A DNA stretch of 64,000 nt from Diacronema lutheri (Eukaryota; Haptophyta; Pavlovophyceae; Pavlovales; Pavlovaceae). Positions within the stretch are counted from its first letter, which is position 1; each line of letters begins with the position of its first letter. A program made the translations under genes and the position numbers. The stretch covers positions 372,001 to 436,000 of the forward strand of contig JAGTXO010000004.1 in the NCBI GenBank assembly GCA_019448385.1, in the 5' to 3' direction. The notes beneath the pieces are model-generated. The model searched no databases, was not told the DNA's origin, and was given only the letters and a program-made list of their open reading frames with translations. Positions 31,396 through 41,354 of the stretch are shown piece by piece.

Positions 31396-32235
31396 TCAGC
31401 GACGACACGGAAGAAGAAGCTGCGGGGCGCCGACAGGGTCGCGCGGAAAATGCTCCCGCAGCGCGTCGGGCGCCGCAGCGGTGTCGCGCAGCGCGAGTTG
31501 CGTGAGGTTGTACACGTGCGCGTGGCCCGCGGCCGAGAGATGCAAGCCGTCGCTCAGCAGGTGCGCAAAATGCGCGTCCGCACGCGGCCCGATCATCGAG
31601 CTGAGCACGTCGACGAACAGGCAGCCCGTCGCCACCGCCGCGCGGTGCGCGAGCGCGCCGTACTCGCGCGCGAGCTCAAGTGATCGCCCATCGCCGCCCG
31701 CTCCGTACGCGCGCCGGCAGTGCGCGTCCCATGCGGCCCCGTCAACGGGGGGCGGCGAGAGGACAAGCAGCGTCGCGGCGGGGAAGGCGGCACGTAGCGC
31801 GCGCAAGATCGCGACCATGTGCGCGAGGAACTCGTCTGGCGGCACGTGCTGGAAGCCGCCGGGCTCGGTCGCGTCGTTCGAGCCGAGCATGAGTGTGACC
31901 GCAGCCGTGCGCTCGCACGGGAGAGGGCCGAGCGGCGCGAGGAGCTCGGCGAGGATCGCTCGGACGAGCCGCGACGTGTATCCTGACAAGCCGCGATTCA
32001 CCACGTCCGCCTTCCTCGAGTACGCCCAGCCGAGCCGCGCGACCCACCCGTCGGGCGCCGAGCCGTACTCTGTGATCGAGTCGCCGAAGCAGACGATGCG
32101 CGCCGGCGCCGTCGACCACGATGCCCCACGCCTCGAAAACACTTGGCCGCGCGCCGCTCGTCGCGCGCGCGCGCGAGAAAGAGCGAAGGCCATGACGCCT
32201 CCGAGGCCGAACGCGACGGCCATGGCAACGCGCAT
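31396..32235 (-). CDS. GDSL/SGNH-family esterase, IAH1-like
   Basis: A single exon encodes 279 residues. All SGNH blocks are present: FGDSITEYG with the nucleophile Ser, NRGLSGYTSR supplying the Gly, LGSNDA-type MLGSNDATEPGG supplying the Asn, and DGLHLSAAGH with the Asp-His pair. Overall order and spacing match isoamyl acetate-hydrolysing esterase 1 proteins (SYF-like YTSR, VLSPPPVD, GDGRSLELAREYG). The N-terminus MRVAMAVAFGLGGVMAFAL is hydrophobic, so the enzyme probably enters the secretory pathway or is membrane-anchored. It should hydrolyse short ester or acyl substrates; the natural substrate is unknown. The start at 32235 lies 27 bp from the divergent JmjC start. Confidence 0.92.
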   Translation of the reverse strand: MRVAMAVAFGLGGVMAFALSRARARRAARGQVFSRRGASWSTAPARIVCFGDSITEYGSAPDGWVARLGWAYSRKADVVNRGLSGYTSRLVRAILAELLAPLGPLPCERTAAVTLMLGSNDATEPGGFQHVPPDEFLAHMVAILRALRAAFPAATLLVLSPPPVDGAAWDAHCRRAYGAGGDGRSLELAREYGALAHRAAVATGCLFVDVLSSMIGPRADAHFAHLLSDGLHLSAAGHAHVYNLTQLALRDTAAAPDALREHFPRDPVGAPQLLLPCRR

Positions 32236-32262
32236 CACGCTGCACTCCGCCGTGCCACGGAA
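32236..32262. promoter_or_regulatory. 27-bp spacer between divergent esterase and JmjC start codons
   Basis: The two ATGs are 27 bases apart, the tightest head-to-head pair in the window. Unless one start lies further inside, transcription start sites must fall within the opposite coding sequence. This is inferred from position. Confidence 0.45.
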
Positions 32263-33930
32263 ATGGCGCCGTTCGCGCGTGCTTGGGCGCACGTCGTCAC
32301 GTTCCTCGCTCTGGTTGCGCGCGGCGACGAGGGTCGCGATGGGCGCGTTGCGCAGCTGCACGCGGCGTGCGCCGCCGCCGATTGGGAGCGAGCCATGCCG
32401 CTCGCCGCCAGCCTCGCCACGGACGGCCACGCGGCGTGGCAGGCGGACGCATTCGGCGCGTCGCGCGACCTCTACCGCGCTGTGCTGCACGGCGCGTGCG
32501 GGTGCAACAGCACGTTGGCGTGCGCGCCGCTCGGCCGGCGCGAGCAGCTGCAGGTGCACGCCAACCTCGCCTCGAGCCTGATGCTGCTCGCGCGTGCACC
32601 CAGCGCGCCCGCGCGCGCCCGCGCGGCGCTGCTCGACGAGTCGACGTACCACTGGTCGGTTCCGCGTACGCTCGCGCCCGCGGACGAGAGCCTGCGCTAC
32701 TTCCACGCGCTCGTCAAAGCGGACGCGGAGCTTGCGCGCGCGCTCGCCGACGCGCTGCCCCTCGCCGCCGCCGCGGCTGCAGACGGGCGTGAGGCGCGCG
32801 TGCGCCCGATTGAGCGGGTGAATGCGACCGACCTTCCTCGCGCACGCTTCCTCGCCAGGTACGCGCTCGCCAAGGAGCCGGTCGTGCTCACCGGCCTTTT
32901 CGACGGGGTGGGCGCGCGGCCGCTTCCCGACGTCGCTGAGATCGTGCACGCGTGCGCTGATCGAAAGGTGCGCCTACGGCGGAGTGGAACGGGCACCGAA
33001 CCGTCTGGCTCGGTCTGGGCGGGGTTGGAATCGGCGGTTGAAACGGTCACTCTCGGCGAGCTGTACGCCGAGCTCGAGCACGGTGGCACAGCCGACGGCT
33101 GGCAGCTCTTTGATTGGGCGCTGCCCCGCTTCTGCCCGAAAGGCGCATCGCTGTCCTCGGTGCGCAGCTGGCTGCCCGAGCACCTGACCGGCGGCGAGGG
33201 CGGCAGCGCAAATCTTCTCAGCTCGATGCCTGTCGAGGCGGAAGGCGGCGGCGAGTGCGCGCTGGGCGGCGGCTGGCCGTCGCTCTTCGTGCAGCCCGCG
33301 GGCACGCGCTGCGGCGCGCACGTCGACGGGTACGGCACGCACTTCTGGCAGCTCGTTCTCACGGGCAAAAAGCAGTGGCGTGTCGCGCGCGCGCAGGACG
33401 CGCCTTTTTTTGAAGCCGTGCCACCGCGGCTGCGCACGCTGCGAGTGGCGAGCCTGTTCGCGCTCGACTACGCCGCGCACCCGCAGCTGCGCCTGCTCGA
33501 GCTGCGCGAGACCGAGCTGCGCGCCGGTGAGATCCTCTTCGTGCCCGCGGGCTGCCCGCACCAGGTGCTGAATGGCGCGGCCGGCGCGCGCGGCGGGCTG
33601 GTCAGCGCGCTCTCGGCAAACTTTGTGGACGGGAGCAACGCGCGCGAGGCGGAGCGCGAACTCTGGTTTGGCGCTGAGCTCGGCCGGCGCGCCGACGTTG
33701 CGTGCGCACACGCGCACGTGCGGAGCGAGCGCGACGCGGCGGAGGCGGACGTGGCGCACGGCGTGGCGGCAGACATCGCGGCCCTGCCGCACGGCTCCGG
33801 CCGCTGCGCCGCGGCTGATGCGCCCGATGGCGATGGGCCTGCCAATGTGCCCGTCGGACGCGCCGCGGCGTCGGCGCTGGGTGCACCCCGCGCGCAGCCC
33901 GCCGCGTCGGCCTTCACCGTGTCGAAATGA
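32263..33930 (+). CDS. Secretory JmjC (cupin) dioxygenase-like protein
   Basis: This single exon encodes 555 residues. The N-terminus (MAPFARAWAHVVTFLALVARG) looks like a cleavable signal peptide. Residues about 25-175 are TPR-like helices with a Cys pair (CGCNSTLACAPL). The JmjC fold follows: ARYALAKEPVVLTGLFDG, then FVQPAGTRCGAHVDGYGTHFWQLVLTGKKQWRV, carrying the HxD iron ligands and the 2-oxoglutarate lysine. LRAGEILFVPAGCPHQVLN carries the distal histidine. Iron-binding residues are therefore intact. Signal peptide plus JmjC recalls ER-luminal JMJD8 or JmjC lysyl/aspartyl hydroxylases rather than histone demethylases. The ATG at 32263 was preferred to a non-ATG start upstream. An active hydroxylase is likely; the substrate is unknown. 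Confidence 0.88.
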   Translation: MAPFARAWAHVVTFLALVARGDEGRDGRVAQLHAACAAADWERAMPLAASLATDGHAAWQADAFGASRDLYRAVLHGACGCNSTLACAPLGRREQLQVHANLASSLMLLARAPSAPARARAALLDESTYHWSVPRTLAPADESLRYFHALVKADAELARALADALPLAAAAAADGREARVRPIERVNATDLPRARFLARYALAKEPVVLTGLFDGVGARPLPDVAEIVHACADRKVRLRRSGTGTEPSGSVWAGLESAVETVTLGELYAELEHGGTADGWQLFDWALPRFCPKGASLSSVRSWLPEHLTGGEGGSANLLSSMPVEAEGGGECALGGGWPSLFVQPAGTRCGAHVDGYGTHFWQLVLTGKKQWRVARAQDAPFFEAVPPRLRTLRVASLFALDYAAHPQLRLLELRETELRAGEILFVPAGCPHQVLNGAAGARGGLVSALSANFVDGSNAREAERELWFGAELGRRADVACAHAHVRSERDAAEADVAHGVAADIAALPHGSGRCAAADAPDGDGPANVPVGRAAASALGAPRAQPAASAFTVSK

Positions 33931-34058
33931 CGCCCGTCGCGGCGGTCGGGTCGGGCGACGTGGGCGCAAATGACTCAATCGTGACTTCATGAGTGAAAAC
34001 CCGGAGATGACGCTCGAATTCTGGACGTGAAGCGCGTCGAGCGGTGCGCGTGTTGTGC

Positions 34059-37000
34059 ATGGCGTGGTTGGCGACGCTCGCGGCGGTCCACGCGGGGCTC
34101 ACCGCGTGGCGCGTGCGGAGCGGCGTGCGCGCATGCTCGCGCTTTGGCGTTGGCACGGCGCTGCTCTTCGTGCTGCTGCTCGCCCTTGCAAGCGCAGGCG
34201 AGGCGCACGCGGACGGCGACGGCGTCGTGCCGCGTGCAATGGCTGCGCTGCTGGCGGCGCACCACACGCTTGACGGGCTGGCCAGCGCGCAGACTTTAAG
34301 CTCGACAAATCACACGCTCAAATACGCGCAGCTGGTGCGACGCCGCGTCGCACGGCTGCGCGCGCCAGCCGCCCATCCGCGGCGCGGCGCGCGCCGCGCG
34401 TCTGCGTCCACCAGCGAGCGCCGCGCGCGCGACTCTCAACTTGCTGACCCTCTTCGCGGCGCGCGTGTCTGCGTGTACCTGCGGCCTTCAGCTCGTCGTC
34501 TCCGCTGCGCTCTACGGCCTCGCGTCCGCGTCCATCCTACTGCACGAGAGCGCGTCCGTAGACCTTGCGCCCGTGGTCGCACGGCGCGCGGGCGCGCAGC
34601 GCGCGCAAATCCTCGCCGCGCTCGACACTGAGGCCGAGGAGGTTGGTGAGATGGCACGCCGCGCTACGCGCCGCGCGCTCGCCGGCGCAACTGCCATGGG
34701 CGCGAGCGGCCATGGTCTCCGCGGGCAGGCGCACGCTGCGCTCGCACAGGCCCGGTTGGTGGGCGGCGCATGGGAGGAACTTGTTGGCTCGTGGCGCGAG
34801 CGCGCGCCTGTGGCGCTTCCGGGGCAGCAGCCGGTGCTCCTCACCTCGCTCGGGCTGCGCGTGGCTCTGGACGGCGTGACCGCGCGCGCCGCGGCCAAGG
34901 GCGACGTGCACGCCGCCGAGCCGGGCGCCGCGTCGGGCGCCGCGTCGGGCGCCGCGTCGGGCGCCGCGTCGGGCGCGGCAGGCGCAGAGCGATCGGACGG
35001 CGCGGAGGGCGCACGTGCGGACTCGAGCGACGCGGGCTTCATCTCGGCCCTGTCGGTGCTGACCGATGCGCGCGTCATCGTCGACGACGCGCTTGGCGCC
35101 AGCGCGCCCGCCAACGGCGTCGCGCACGGCTCTGACGAAGCCCGGCAGCTCGTCGCGACGTGGCTTGGCCTTCCATCCGCTGCTGAACTGCCAACTGTCT
35201 GGCATCGCGAGATTGAGCGGGCGATTGGCGCGCAGCGTGATTCGATGGCTGCGCTCCGTGCACTCGAGCGGCTCATCCAGCCGCCTGCGCCATTCGACGC
35301 TCTGCCAGCGGACGCTGCGCGATTGTCAGCTGGGCGTGCGGCTGCGCTCGTAACGGACTCAAGCCGCCCGCTCGTAACGGACTCAAGCCGCCCGCTCGAC
35401 GACAGCGATGGCAAGGCGGCGGACTCAAGCCGCCCGCTCGACGACAGCGATGGCAAGGCGGCGGAGGAGGCGGACGCGCGCGGGGCGGACCAGACCGTCT
35501 CCGCCCTCGTCAAGCGCTCGCTCGCCGGCTGGCAGCTTTCCGACGAGGTGCGCTTGCGCCGCGCGGCCCCACGCTTCCACCCCCCCCCCCTACCGCCCCT
35601 AGTCCGGACCACCGGTCCGGCCCTCGCGCCCCTTGATTTGGCCCTTGTGCGTCCGGCGCCAACCAACGCACCATCTGCGTTTGACCTGCGCGCTCCCCAC
35701 GCAGGAGTCGGACGAGACGGTCCTCTCCGAGCTCCTCACGCTGATGCCCAACGCGCGCACGCGCGAGCGCGCAGCTCGTGCCACCGCGCCTGCGCTCGAG
35801 AGAGCAGCCGACGGCGAAGGCGCGAGCGCAGGCCCCCCAGCGCGCGCGGCGGCCACGGCATTCGCGCCGCGCAGCGTGCAGACGCTCAGCCACGCAGCCG
35901 AGGCGACCATCCTCTCGGCAATCGAAGCATGGCGTCTCGACCGCGATGACGCACACGACACAGCCGCGGCGGCCGCACTGCGCGCGCTGCGCGACGCAAT
36001 TGAAGTGGCGGGCCGCGCGTTTGGCCCGGCCGACGCGCCGCTCCGCGCCGCGGAAGCCGCCGGCGACGCTGACGCGGATGTGGACGGTTACGGCGATAAC
36101 GGTCGCGCCGCCGGCGCACGCGTCGTTTCAGCCGACGATGCTGCACGCGCGCGCGCGGTGCGCGGCACGTCCGTCGAATCGCATGCACTGCGCTTTCTCC
36201 GCCTCTTTGAACTCGAGGAGGGTGTGCACGACGAGACAGTCGTTGCCGAGCTGAGCGCCATGTTCGAGCCGCCCCCGAGCCGACCGCCGCCACCGCCCGT
36301 TCTCGCACGCCTCGTCGCTACCGTCGCGCTCCACCGGCACGCGGTCGCGAGCGCCCTTGCGTGCGAGGGCCTTATGCGCACAGCCGCTCGCATTCTCGCG
36401 CCCATAGGCCTGGGCGGGGCCGAGAGCGCGCGGCGCGGCGGCGCGGACAACGGCGCGGACGACGACGACGCGTCCATCGCCGACGCGCTCAGCGCACGTG
36501 AGAGCGACGGGGTCGACGCGCTCGTTGGCGACGGCAACGGGGGCGGCACGGGCGCCGGAGGCAGCGGCGCTGGCCTCGACGAAGGCGGCGGACGCGGTGC
36601 ACTAGACCGGTTCGTGCGCGACGCGCTCTCGCTATGGGCGGCGAAAATGCCTGCGGACGCGACGCCTCTCGAGATCGCGCGCGAGCTGCTTGCCATCGGC
36701 GGCTACAGCCCGCGCAAAGCGCTGCCCGGCCCCCGCGCGAGCGCGCGCGCGCAAGCTGCCGGTCATGCGCTGCTCGCCATCGTCGCGTCCGAGCTCGGCA
36801 CGCTGCGTGCGGCGGGCGCGATCGGGCGCGTCGCGTGGCCCCCTGAGCTGTCGAGCGTGCCCTTTGGCAGTCTCGCGCCTTTGCGCGCGAGCGCGCTGCT
36901 GCGCGCGTGCGCGCCCTCGCGCGACGGGAGCAGCGCGTCGCCCCCAGAGTCCGGAGCTCTGCCGGACAGCGGCTTCTTGGGCGCCGAGCAGGTTGCTCGA

Positions 37001-37765
37001 TGCGACGCGACGGAATTTGCGCTCGCGCTCGGTGCGGCGCTGCGCGCGGCGGGCGCAGCGGTGCGGCTGCTCGCGAGCTGCGAGGCTGGCTCAGCGGCCG
37101 GTGCGCAGGTGCCGCGCTGCTTCCTTGTCACGCAGGTGCATGCACCGCTCGCGCCAGCCGAGCTACTCGGCGCAGGCGCGGCGGACGCCGCAGGCTGCTC
37201 GCGCGGCTGGCCGTGCGAGCTGGCGCTGCTGCCTGCCGCGCTGCTGCCTCAGGGCGCACGCGCCGCGCGCGAAGTTTTGATCGTGCCGAGCTGCCGCGAC
37301 GGGCCGCCCGACGCGCCGGCAGGCGCAACGACGGGCGGCCACACGGCCGCGCCCGACGGCAGCTCGCCCGATCGCCTCGCACCGGGCGACGTGTGGATCT
37401 CGCTCGAGTGGGGAGCACAGGCGCCCACGCGCATCGTGCCCGCTGCAACCGGCGCGGAGGGGAAGCGCCGGCCAATTTGGCTCGTGCCGCCGCGGCGCGC
37501 CGACAGCAGCTCGGGCGCGCGTGCGCCGCGCGCGCTTGTCCATCTCTGGGACGAAGCGATGGGCAAAGCGCACGCTGCCGAGGCCGAGGAGGGCGCAGCG
37601 ACGCGTTCCGCCCTCTGCGCGCAGCGCGTGTGGCTGGCCTGCGAGGGGTGCGTCGCGCCCGTCGGCGACGCGCGCGGCGCCGAAGCCGACGTGTGCGTCT
37701 GCCGCGTGGAGCGTGACTCGGGCTCGAACCGGGGTGACGACGCGCAGGTCGTCGACGTGACGTAG
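34059..37765 (+). CDS. Large multi-pass membrane protein of unknown function
   Basis: Three exons (34059-34334, 34492-35547, 35705-37765) join in phase to give 1130 residues. Hydrophobic segments lie at residues 1-17, about 36-54 (GVGTALLFVLLLALASAG) and 93-112 (LVVSAALYGLASASILLH). The rest is probably soluble: Ala-rich helices, in-frame repeats (A-A-S-G; D-S-S-R-P-L), and a C-terminal domain with conserved-looking blocks. These include ARELLAIGGYSPRKALPGPR, RCDATEFALALGAALRAAG and GDVWISLEWGAQAPTRIVPA. The C-D-A-T-E-F...LRAAG segment is faintly like the catalytic Cys region of transglutaminase-like folds, but I would not assign it. I do not recognise the family. A split into two genes is possible, although the splice phases fit one. 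Confidence 0.65.
34924..34975. repeat. 12-bp tandem repeat in the membrane-protein gene
   Basis: GGCGCCGCGTCG is repeated about four times in frame and encodes Gly-Ala-Ala-Ser units. Confidence 0.85.
35348..35465. repeat. Nested 24-bp and 42-bp in-frame repeats
   Basis: GTAACGGACTCAAGCCGCCCGCTC occurs twice, then a 42-bp unit beginning GACGACAGCGATGGCAAGGC and ending GGACTCAAGCCGCCCGCTC repeats. Both are multiples of three and encode D-S-S-R-P-L and D-D-S-D-G-K-A-A modules. Confidence 0.85.
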
Positions 37766-38000
37766 CGCGCGAGGAGAGCGTGGCGGGCAGTCGTCGTAGT
37801 TCAAAGTTGGCATTCGAATTTTCTGAAGACCAGAGCGTTGTGCTGGCGGGTCAGCAAGGGGGGCGTGGGGAGGGAGGGGGGAGCGGGGGATGGAACGGGG
37901 CCGAGGCGTGACGAAAGGAGCGGGCGAAAATGTGCACGTAGCGTCGGGTGATTGACAAGAATGGGGACAACGTTTTTTTTCTTTTTAAGGGCCGCTTAGT
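37766..38000. other. Intergenic stretch with purine and T tracts
   Basis: After the membrane-protein stop there is a G-rich purine stretch (about 37855-37890) and a T-rich run (about 37976-37987). TAGTTCAAAG occurs twice, at about 37797 and 37997. No gene is visible; this is probably the 3' flank of both neighbours. Confidence 0.5.
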
Positions 38001-39104
38001 TCAAAGAGGGGGAGGGAGGAGGTCGAGCGCGCCGCTCGGCGCCGACGCCGCCACTCCTGGAGCGTGCGCGGCCTCGCCGAATTGCGGACCGTGCGACCGC
38101 CGCGCTACGTTGGCCATGACCGCCGCGTGCTGCGAAACGGTGACGCTTGCCTGCACGCCACTTGCCGCGAACGAGCTCGGGGCGGCTTCGCACCTCGATG
38201 CGCACCCCAAGGCAGAGCGCGCGCCAGCCAGCGCCGCAGCCATGCCCTGCGCCCGGCTCTCGTCAGCCACGCAGTCGAAAGCGGGTGCGGACGTGCCGAG
38301 TGGCGACTGCGCGCTGAGCGCGCACCACTGGGCGGACAGGGCGGATGGCGGGTCAGAAAGCGGATGGCGCGCGCACTCGGGCGTCGAGCACGAGGCCGCC
38401 CACGCAGAGCTCGGCGCGCCGACGATCGCGGGCGGCGCGCGCGACCCGCCTGCGTGCTCCACCCGGCCGCTCGGCGGGCTGGCGGGGGGCGCAGGCGCGC
38501 ACGCCGCCATCAACGCCGGCATGCTGCGCGCTGCGTGATGCACGTCGGCCGTGCAGCCGGACAGGGCGGAGCGGAAGGAGGCGGCGGCAGAAAAGCTCTT
38601 TGGTACGACGCTGGGCGCCGCGAGCGCACCGTGCGCGGGCGGGCCGCCGCACGATCTCCACCTGCTCGAGAAGGACGCGTGCGCGCTCGCCGACCCACGG
38701 CGTGAAGCGGATGGCGGGCCGGAGAGGTGGTCGTGCAACGGCCAAGCAAACACCTGGCCGTCCGCACAGAGCGCGAGGCATGCACCTCCCTCGATGAGCA
38801 GCTCGACCACGTGCCCGTCGATGGGGACACGCACCGACGCCGGCTCGTCGAGCGCGGACGCGCTCGTCAAACGGCTGAGCGTTGTGTGGTTGACGACCGC
38901 CCGGGGCTGCATCGGCGTGGCCGGCCAGGGAGCATGCGCGGCGACGCGCGCCTGCTCGGTGCCAGCCGCGCCCAGGAGGCGCACAGCGAACGCACCGAGC
39001 AGCACGCCGAGCGTGGCGCACATGAGCGAGACGACAACCACCGCCTGCCGCCAGCCGCGCCCGTCCGCGTCGCCGCCGTCCGCGTCGCCACCGCCATACA
39101 CCAT
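38001..39104 (-). CDS. Doubtful single-pass membrane protein
   Basis: From the ATG at 39104 the frame runs 367 codons. The first third looks protein-like. A short acidic Gly/Asp N-terminus is followed by a strong transmembrane segment (AVVVVSLMCATLGVLLGAFAVRLL), an N-glycosylation site (NHTT), and a block around HVVELLIEGGACLALCADGQVFAWPL. That block has the look of one beta-propeller blade (RCC1/WD type). The remaining 230 residues are Ala/Ser/Pro-rich without visible order and may be out of the true frame beyond an unplaced intron. No family is recognised. It is divergent from the GYF gene with 339 bp between starts; that spacer shows GTCAAAAATACTTCAATGAG near the GYF start and nothing else clear. 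Confidence 0.4.
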   Translation of the reverse strand: MVYGGGDADGGDADGRGWRQAVVVVSLMCATLGVLLGAFAVRLLGAAGTEQARVAAHAPWPATPMQPRAVVNHTTLSRLTSASALDEPASVRVPIDGHVVELLIEGGACLALCADGQVFAWPLHDHLSGPPSASRRGSASAHASFSSRWRSCGGPPAHGALAAPSVVPKSFSAAASFRSALSGCTADVHHAARSMPALMAACAPAPPASPPSGRVEHAGGSRAPPAIVGAPSSAWAASCSTPECARHPLSDPPSALSAQWCALSAQSPLGTSAPAFDCVADESRAQGMAAALAGARSALGCASRCEAAPSSFAASGVQASVTVSQHAAVMANVARRSHGPQFGEAAHAPGVAASAPSGALDLLPPPL

Positions 39105-39443
39105 CGCTACTCCGACGAGCGTGGCGCCGGCGAGGCTTGAATGTGACTGCACCTGCTCGGCTGCGGCCGCCGGCGCGGCGACGCGCGATGGGGAGCGTTC
39201 GTGCACGAGCGCGGCAGGCTGGCGGCCAGGCCCTGCCGCAAAAGCGCGGCTCAGCGCCACCCGGTGGTTCGGTGCGTGCTCGAGGGCCGCGTGCGACGCT
39301 GCGCTTGTCGACGGCGCGCCGCCGACGTTGGCTCACAGCACCGCTGCGGCGACAACGAATGACGCGTGGAAACCCATCGTGTCCGTTGCGTTTGCCGTCA
39401 AAAATACTTCAATGAGATTCTGAAGGGTGCTGAGAGCGCCAGC

Positions 39444-41279
39444 ATGGGCGACGCCGCTCACGGGAAGGAGGATCGTTTGCAGGAGTTTGGTCTTGAGGAG
39501 GACGCGGAAGGCGAGCCAGAGGAGCCGCCGAGCTACTTTTACCTGGATGACGAGCAGCACAGGCAGGGTCCATTCACCGTCGCCCAGCTCCGTTCGTGGG
39601 CGGCGATCCTCGGACCCGATCGCCTCGTCGCGCGCGCTCCTTACGGCGCGCCCCGCGCGCTCGCGGCGTGGCCCGAGCTGATGGGAGCGCGGAGTAGCGA
39701 TGCGCAGACCGAGGCTGCGAGTCCTTCCATCACGGAACGGCAGCATTCGACGGAGCCAGCGCAACTGGGAGATGTACGCGAGCGCCGCAAGCATTCGCCG
39801 CCGAGCGCATCCGCGCCGCTCGCCTGCCCATCGCCCGGCGTTGAGCCTGGGCTTGTGTCGGCCGAGATCAGCACCGGCGGCGGAGACGAGGCGGATGCGC
39901 GCTGGTGGTACGTGGATGACGAGGGCGACGTGCAGGGCCCCTTTGCCACCGCGCAGCTGCAACGTTGGGCCGCACTGCTCGGCGGCGCGCGGCAGGTCGG
40001 CACGGGCGCATGCGCTGCCGAGGCGGTGTTCAAACCACTGGCAGGATGGCGCGAGCTCACGAAAGCGCCCTGTGCTGCGGAGCGCGAGCCAAGCGACGCC
40101 ACGGCCGCGCACGCGCAGCTCGCGAGCGCAGCTCCGGCGAGCGACGCTGTAACAGGCGGCGCACTTGATGCAGCGCCTTCCCGTGCGGGCAGCGGCTGCT
40201 CGGCGGCAGCACCCGCCATGGCCGCCACGGCTGCCACGGCCGATGCGGCGCGGGACGACGCGCCTCCGGCGGCGCCTGCGCCCACAGCCGGTGGAATTTC
40301 CGCAGCGCCCGCCTCCAAGGCCGTCGCGGCGCGCGCCGGCGCGCCCAACCGTTACGAGTACGTGGACGATGGGGGCTGTGTGCGCGGTCCCTACTCACTC
40401 GAACAGATGGGCACGTGGCTCTCCCGCCGTTTGCTCCTGCCCAACCGGCGCGCGCGCGTGGTGCGACGCGCGCACGCCGCACCCGTCGCCGTGGATGGCG
40501 AACGCGCTCCGCACGCAGAGGCCGTGTTGGACGCGCGCCCGTTTGAGCCGATCGTGGCGATCGCCGAGCTCGCGCCCTTCTGTGCGGCGGATGACCTCGA
40601 GGCCGCGCGGCGCGACGCGGCGCCGCTCGTCGGCGAGGGCGGCGCCAAAGGCGCGCTCGGCGGGTTCGTGTACATCGACGCCGCTGGGCGCGAGCAGGGC
40701 CCTTTTGAGCTCGGGCACATGCGCGCGTGGGCGGCGGCGGGCGCGCTCCCGTCGTCGACGCTCGTGCGCAGAGCGGCTGGCGGCACCGAGCACGTGTCGC
40801 TGGGCGCTTGGCCCGAGCTGCGCGACGCGTGCCCGGCCGTGCGAGCGCCGAGTGCGCCGCTGTGTGTGGCTGGCATCTTCGCGCCACCTGCACGCGAGCT
40901 GACTGAGGATGAGAAACGGCTCGAAGCCGCACTCGACCGTGCGCATGGCGCGGGCTCAAGCATGCCGCCCGCGCCTGTGTGCTCTGCGCCCCCAGCGCCG
41001 CGCGCCGAGCGTGGCGACGCTATCCACGCGGGTGGACTTGCGCAGCCTGCGGGCGGAGGCGCGGGCGCGGATTACGCGGTACGAGGCGCGTTCAACGCGC
41101 GAACCGGCCGCTTTGTCGTGACGGATGGGACGGGCGCCGATGCGCACTGGGAGCGCAAGGGGTTGCCCGCCGACCGCGCCGGGCGGCAGCTCGCGCACTA
41201 CTTTGAAGTCGGAGCGTGGCAGCGCTCCAAGGCCGAGGAGTCCGAGCGCAAGCGGAGGCGGCAGCATGCCCTGCACTAG
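39444..41279 (+). CDS. Protein with four GYF domains
   Basis: A single exon encodes 611 residues. Four GYF or GYF-like repeats bind proline-rich partners in other proteins. They begin at SYFYLDDEQHRQGPFTVAQL (about residue 31), RWWYVDDEGDVQGPFATAQL (about 153), NRYEYVDDGGCVRGPYSLEQM (about 303) and GFVYIDAAGREQGPFELGHM (about 409). Each has the Y...G-P-F/Y...Q/H-M/L core followed by a W at the usual spacing. The C-terminal 70 residues form a separate, well-ordered block (GAFNARTGRFVVTDGTGADA...RQLAHYFEVGAWQ) that I cannot name. ATG 39444 is preceded by an in-frame GTG at 39366. The role is probably in RNA processing or adaptor assembly, inferred from GYF domains. It is convergent with bestrophin, 75 bp between stops. 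Confidence 0.82.
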   Translation: MGDAAHGKEDRLQEFGLEEDAEGEPEEPPSYFYLDDEQHRQGPFTVAQLRSWAAILGPDRLVARAPYGAPRALAAWPELMGARSSDAQTEAASPSITERQHSTEPAQLGDVRERRKHSPPSASAPLACPSPGVEPGLVSAEISTGGGDEADARWWYVDDEGDVQGPFATAQLQRWAALLGGARQVGTGACAAEAVFKPLAGWRELTKAPCAAEREPSDATAAHAQLASAAPASDAVTGGALDAAPSRAGSGCSAAAPAMAATAATADAARDDAPPAAPAPTAGGISAAPASKAVAARAGAPNRYEYVDDGGCVRGPYSLEQMGTWLSRRLLLPNRRARVVRRAHAAPVAVDGERAPHAEAVLDARPFEPIVAIAELAPFCAADDLEAARRDAAPLVGEGGAKGALGGFVYIDAAGREQGPFELGHMRAWAAAGALPSSTLVRRAAGGTEHVSLGAWPELRDACPAVRAPSAPLCVAGIFAPPARELTEDEKRLEAALDRAHGAGSSMPPAPVCSAPPAPRAERGDAIHAGGLAQPAGGGAGADYAVRGAFNARTGRFVVTDGTGADAHWERKGLPADRAGRQLAHYFEVGAWQRSKAEESERKRRRQHALH

Positions 41280-41354
41280 TCCTGCGGTGCGCGGCGGTGA
41301 GGCGCGAAGGCCTCGCCTGCCGCAGCCCGTAATAAGTCGCACGGCGGATCACCG

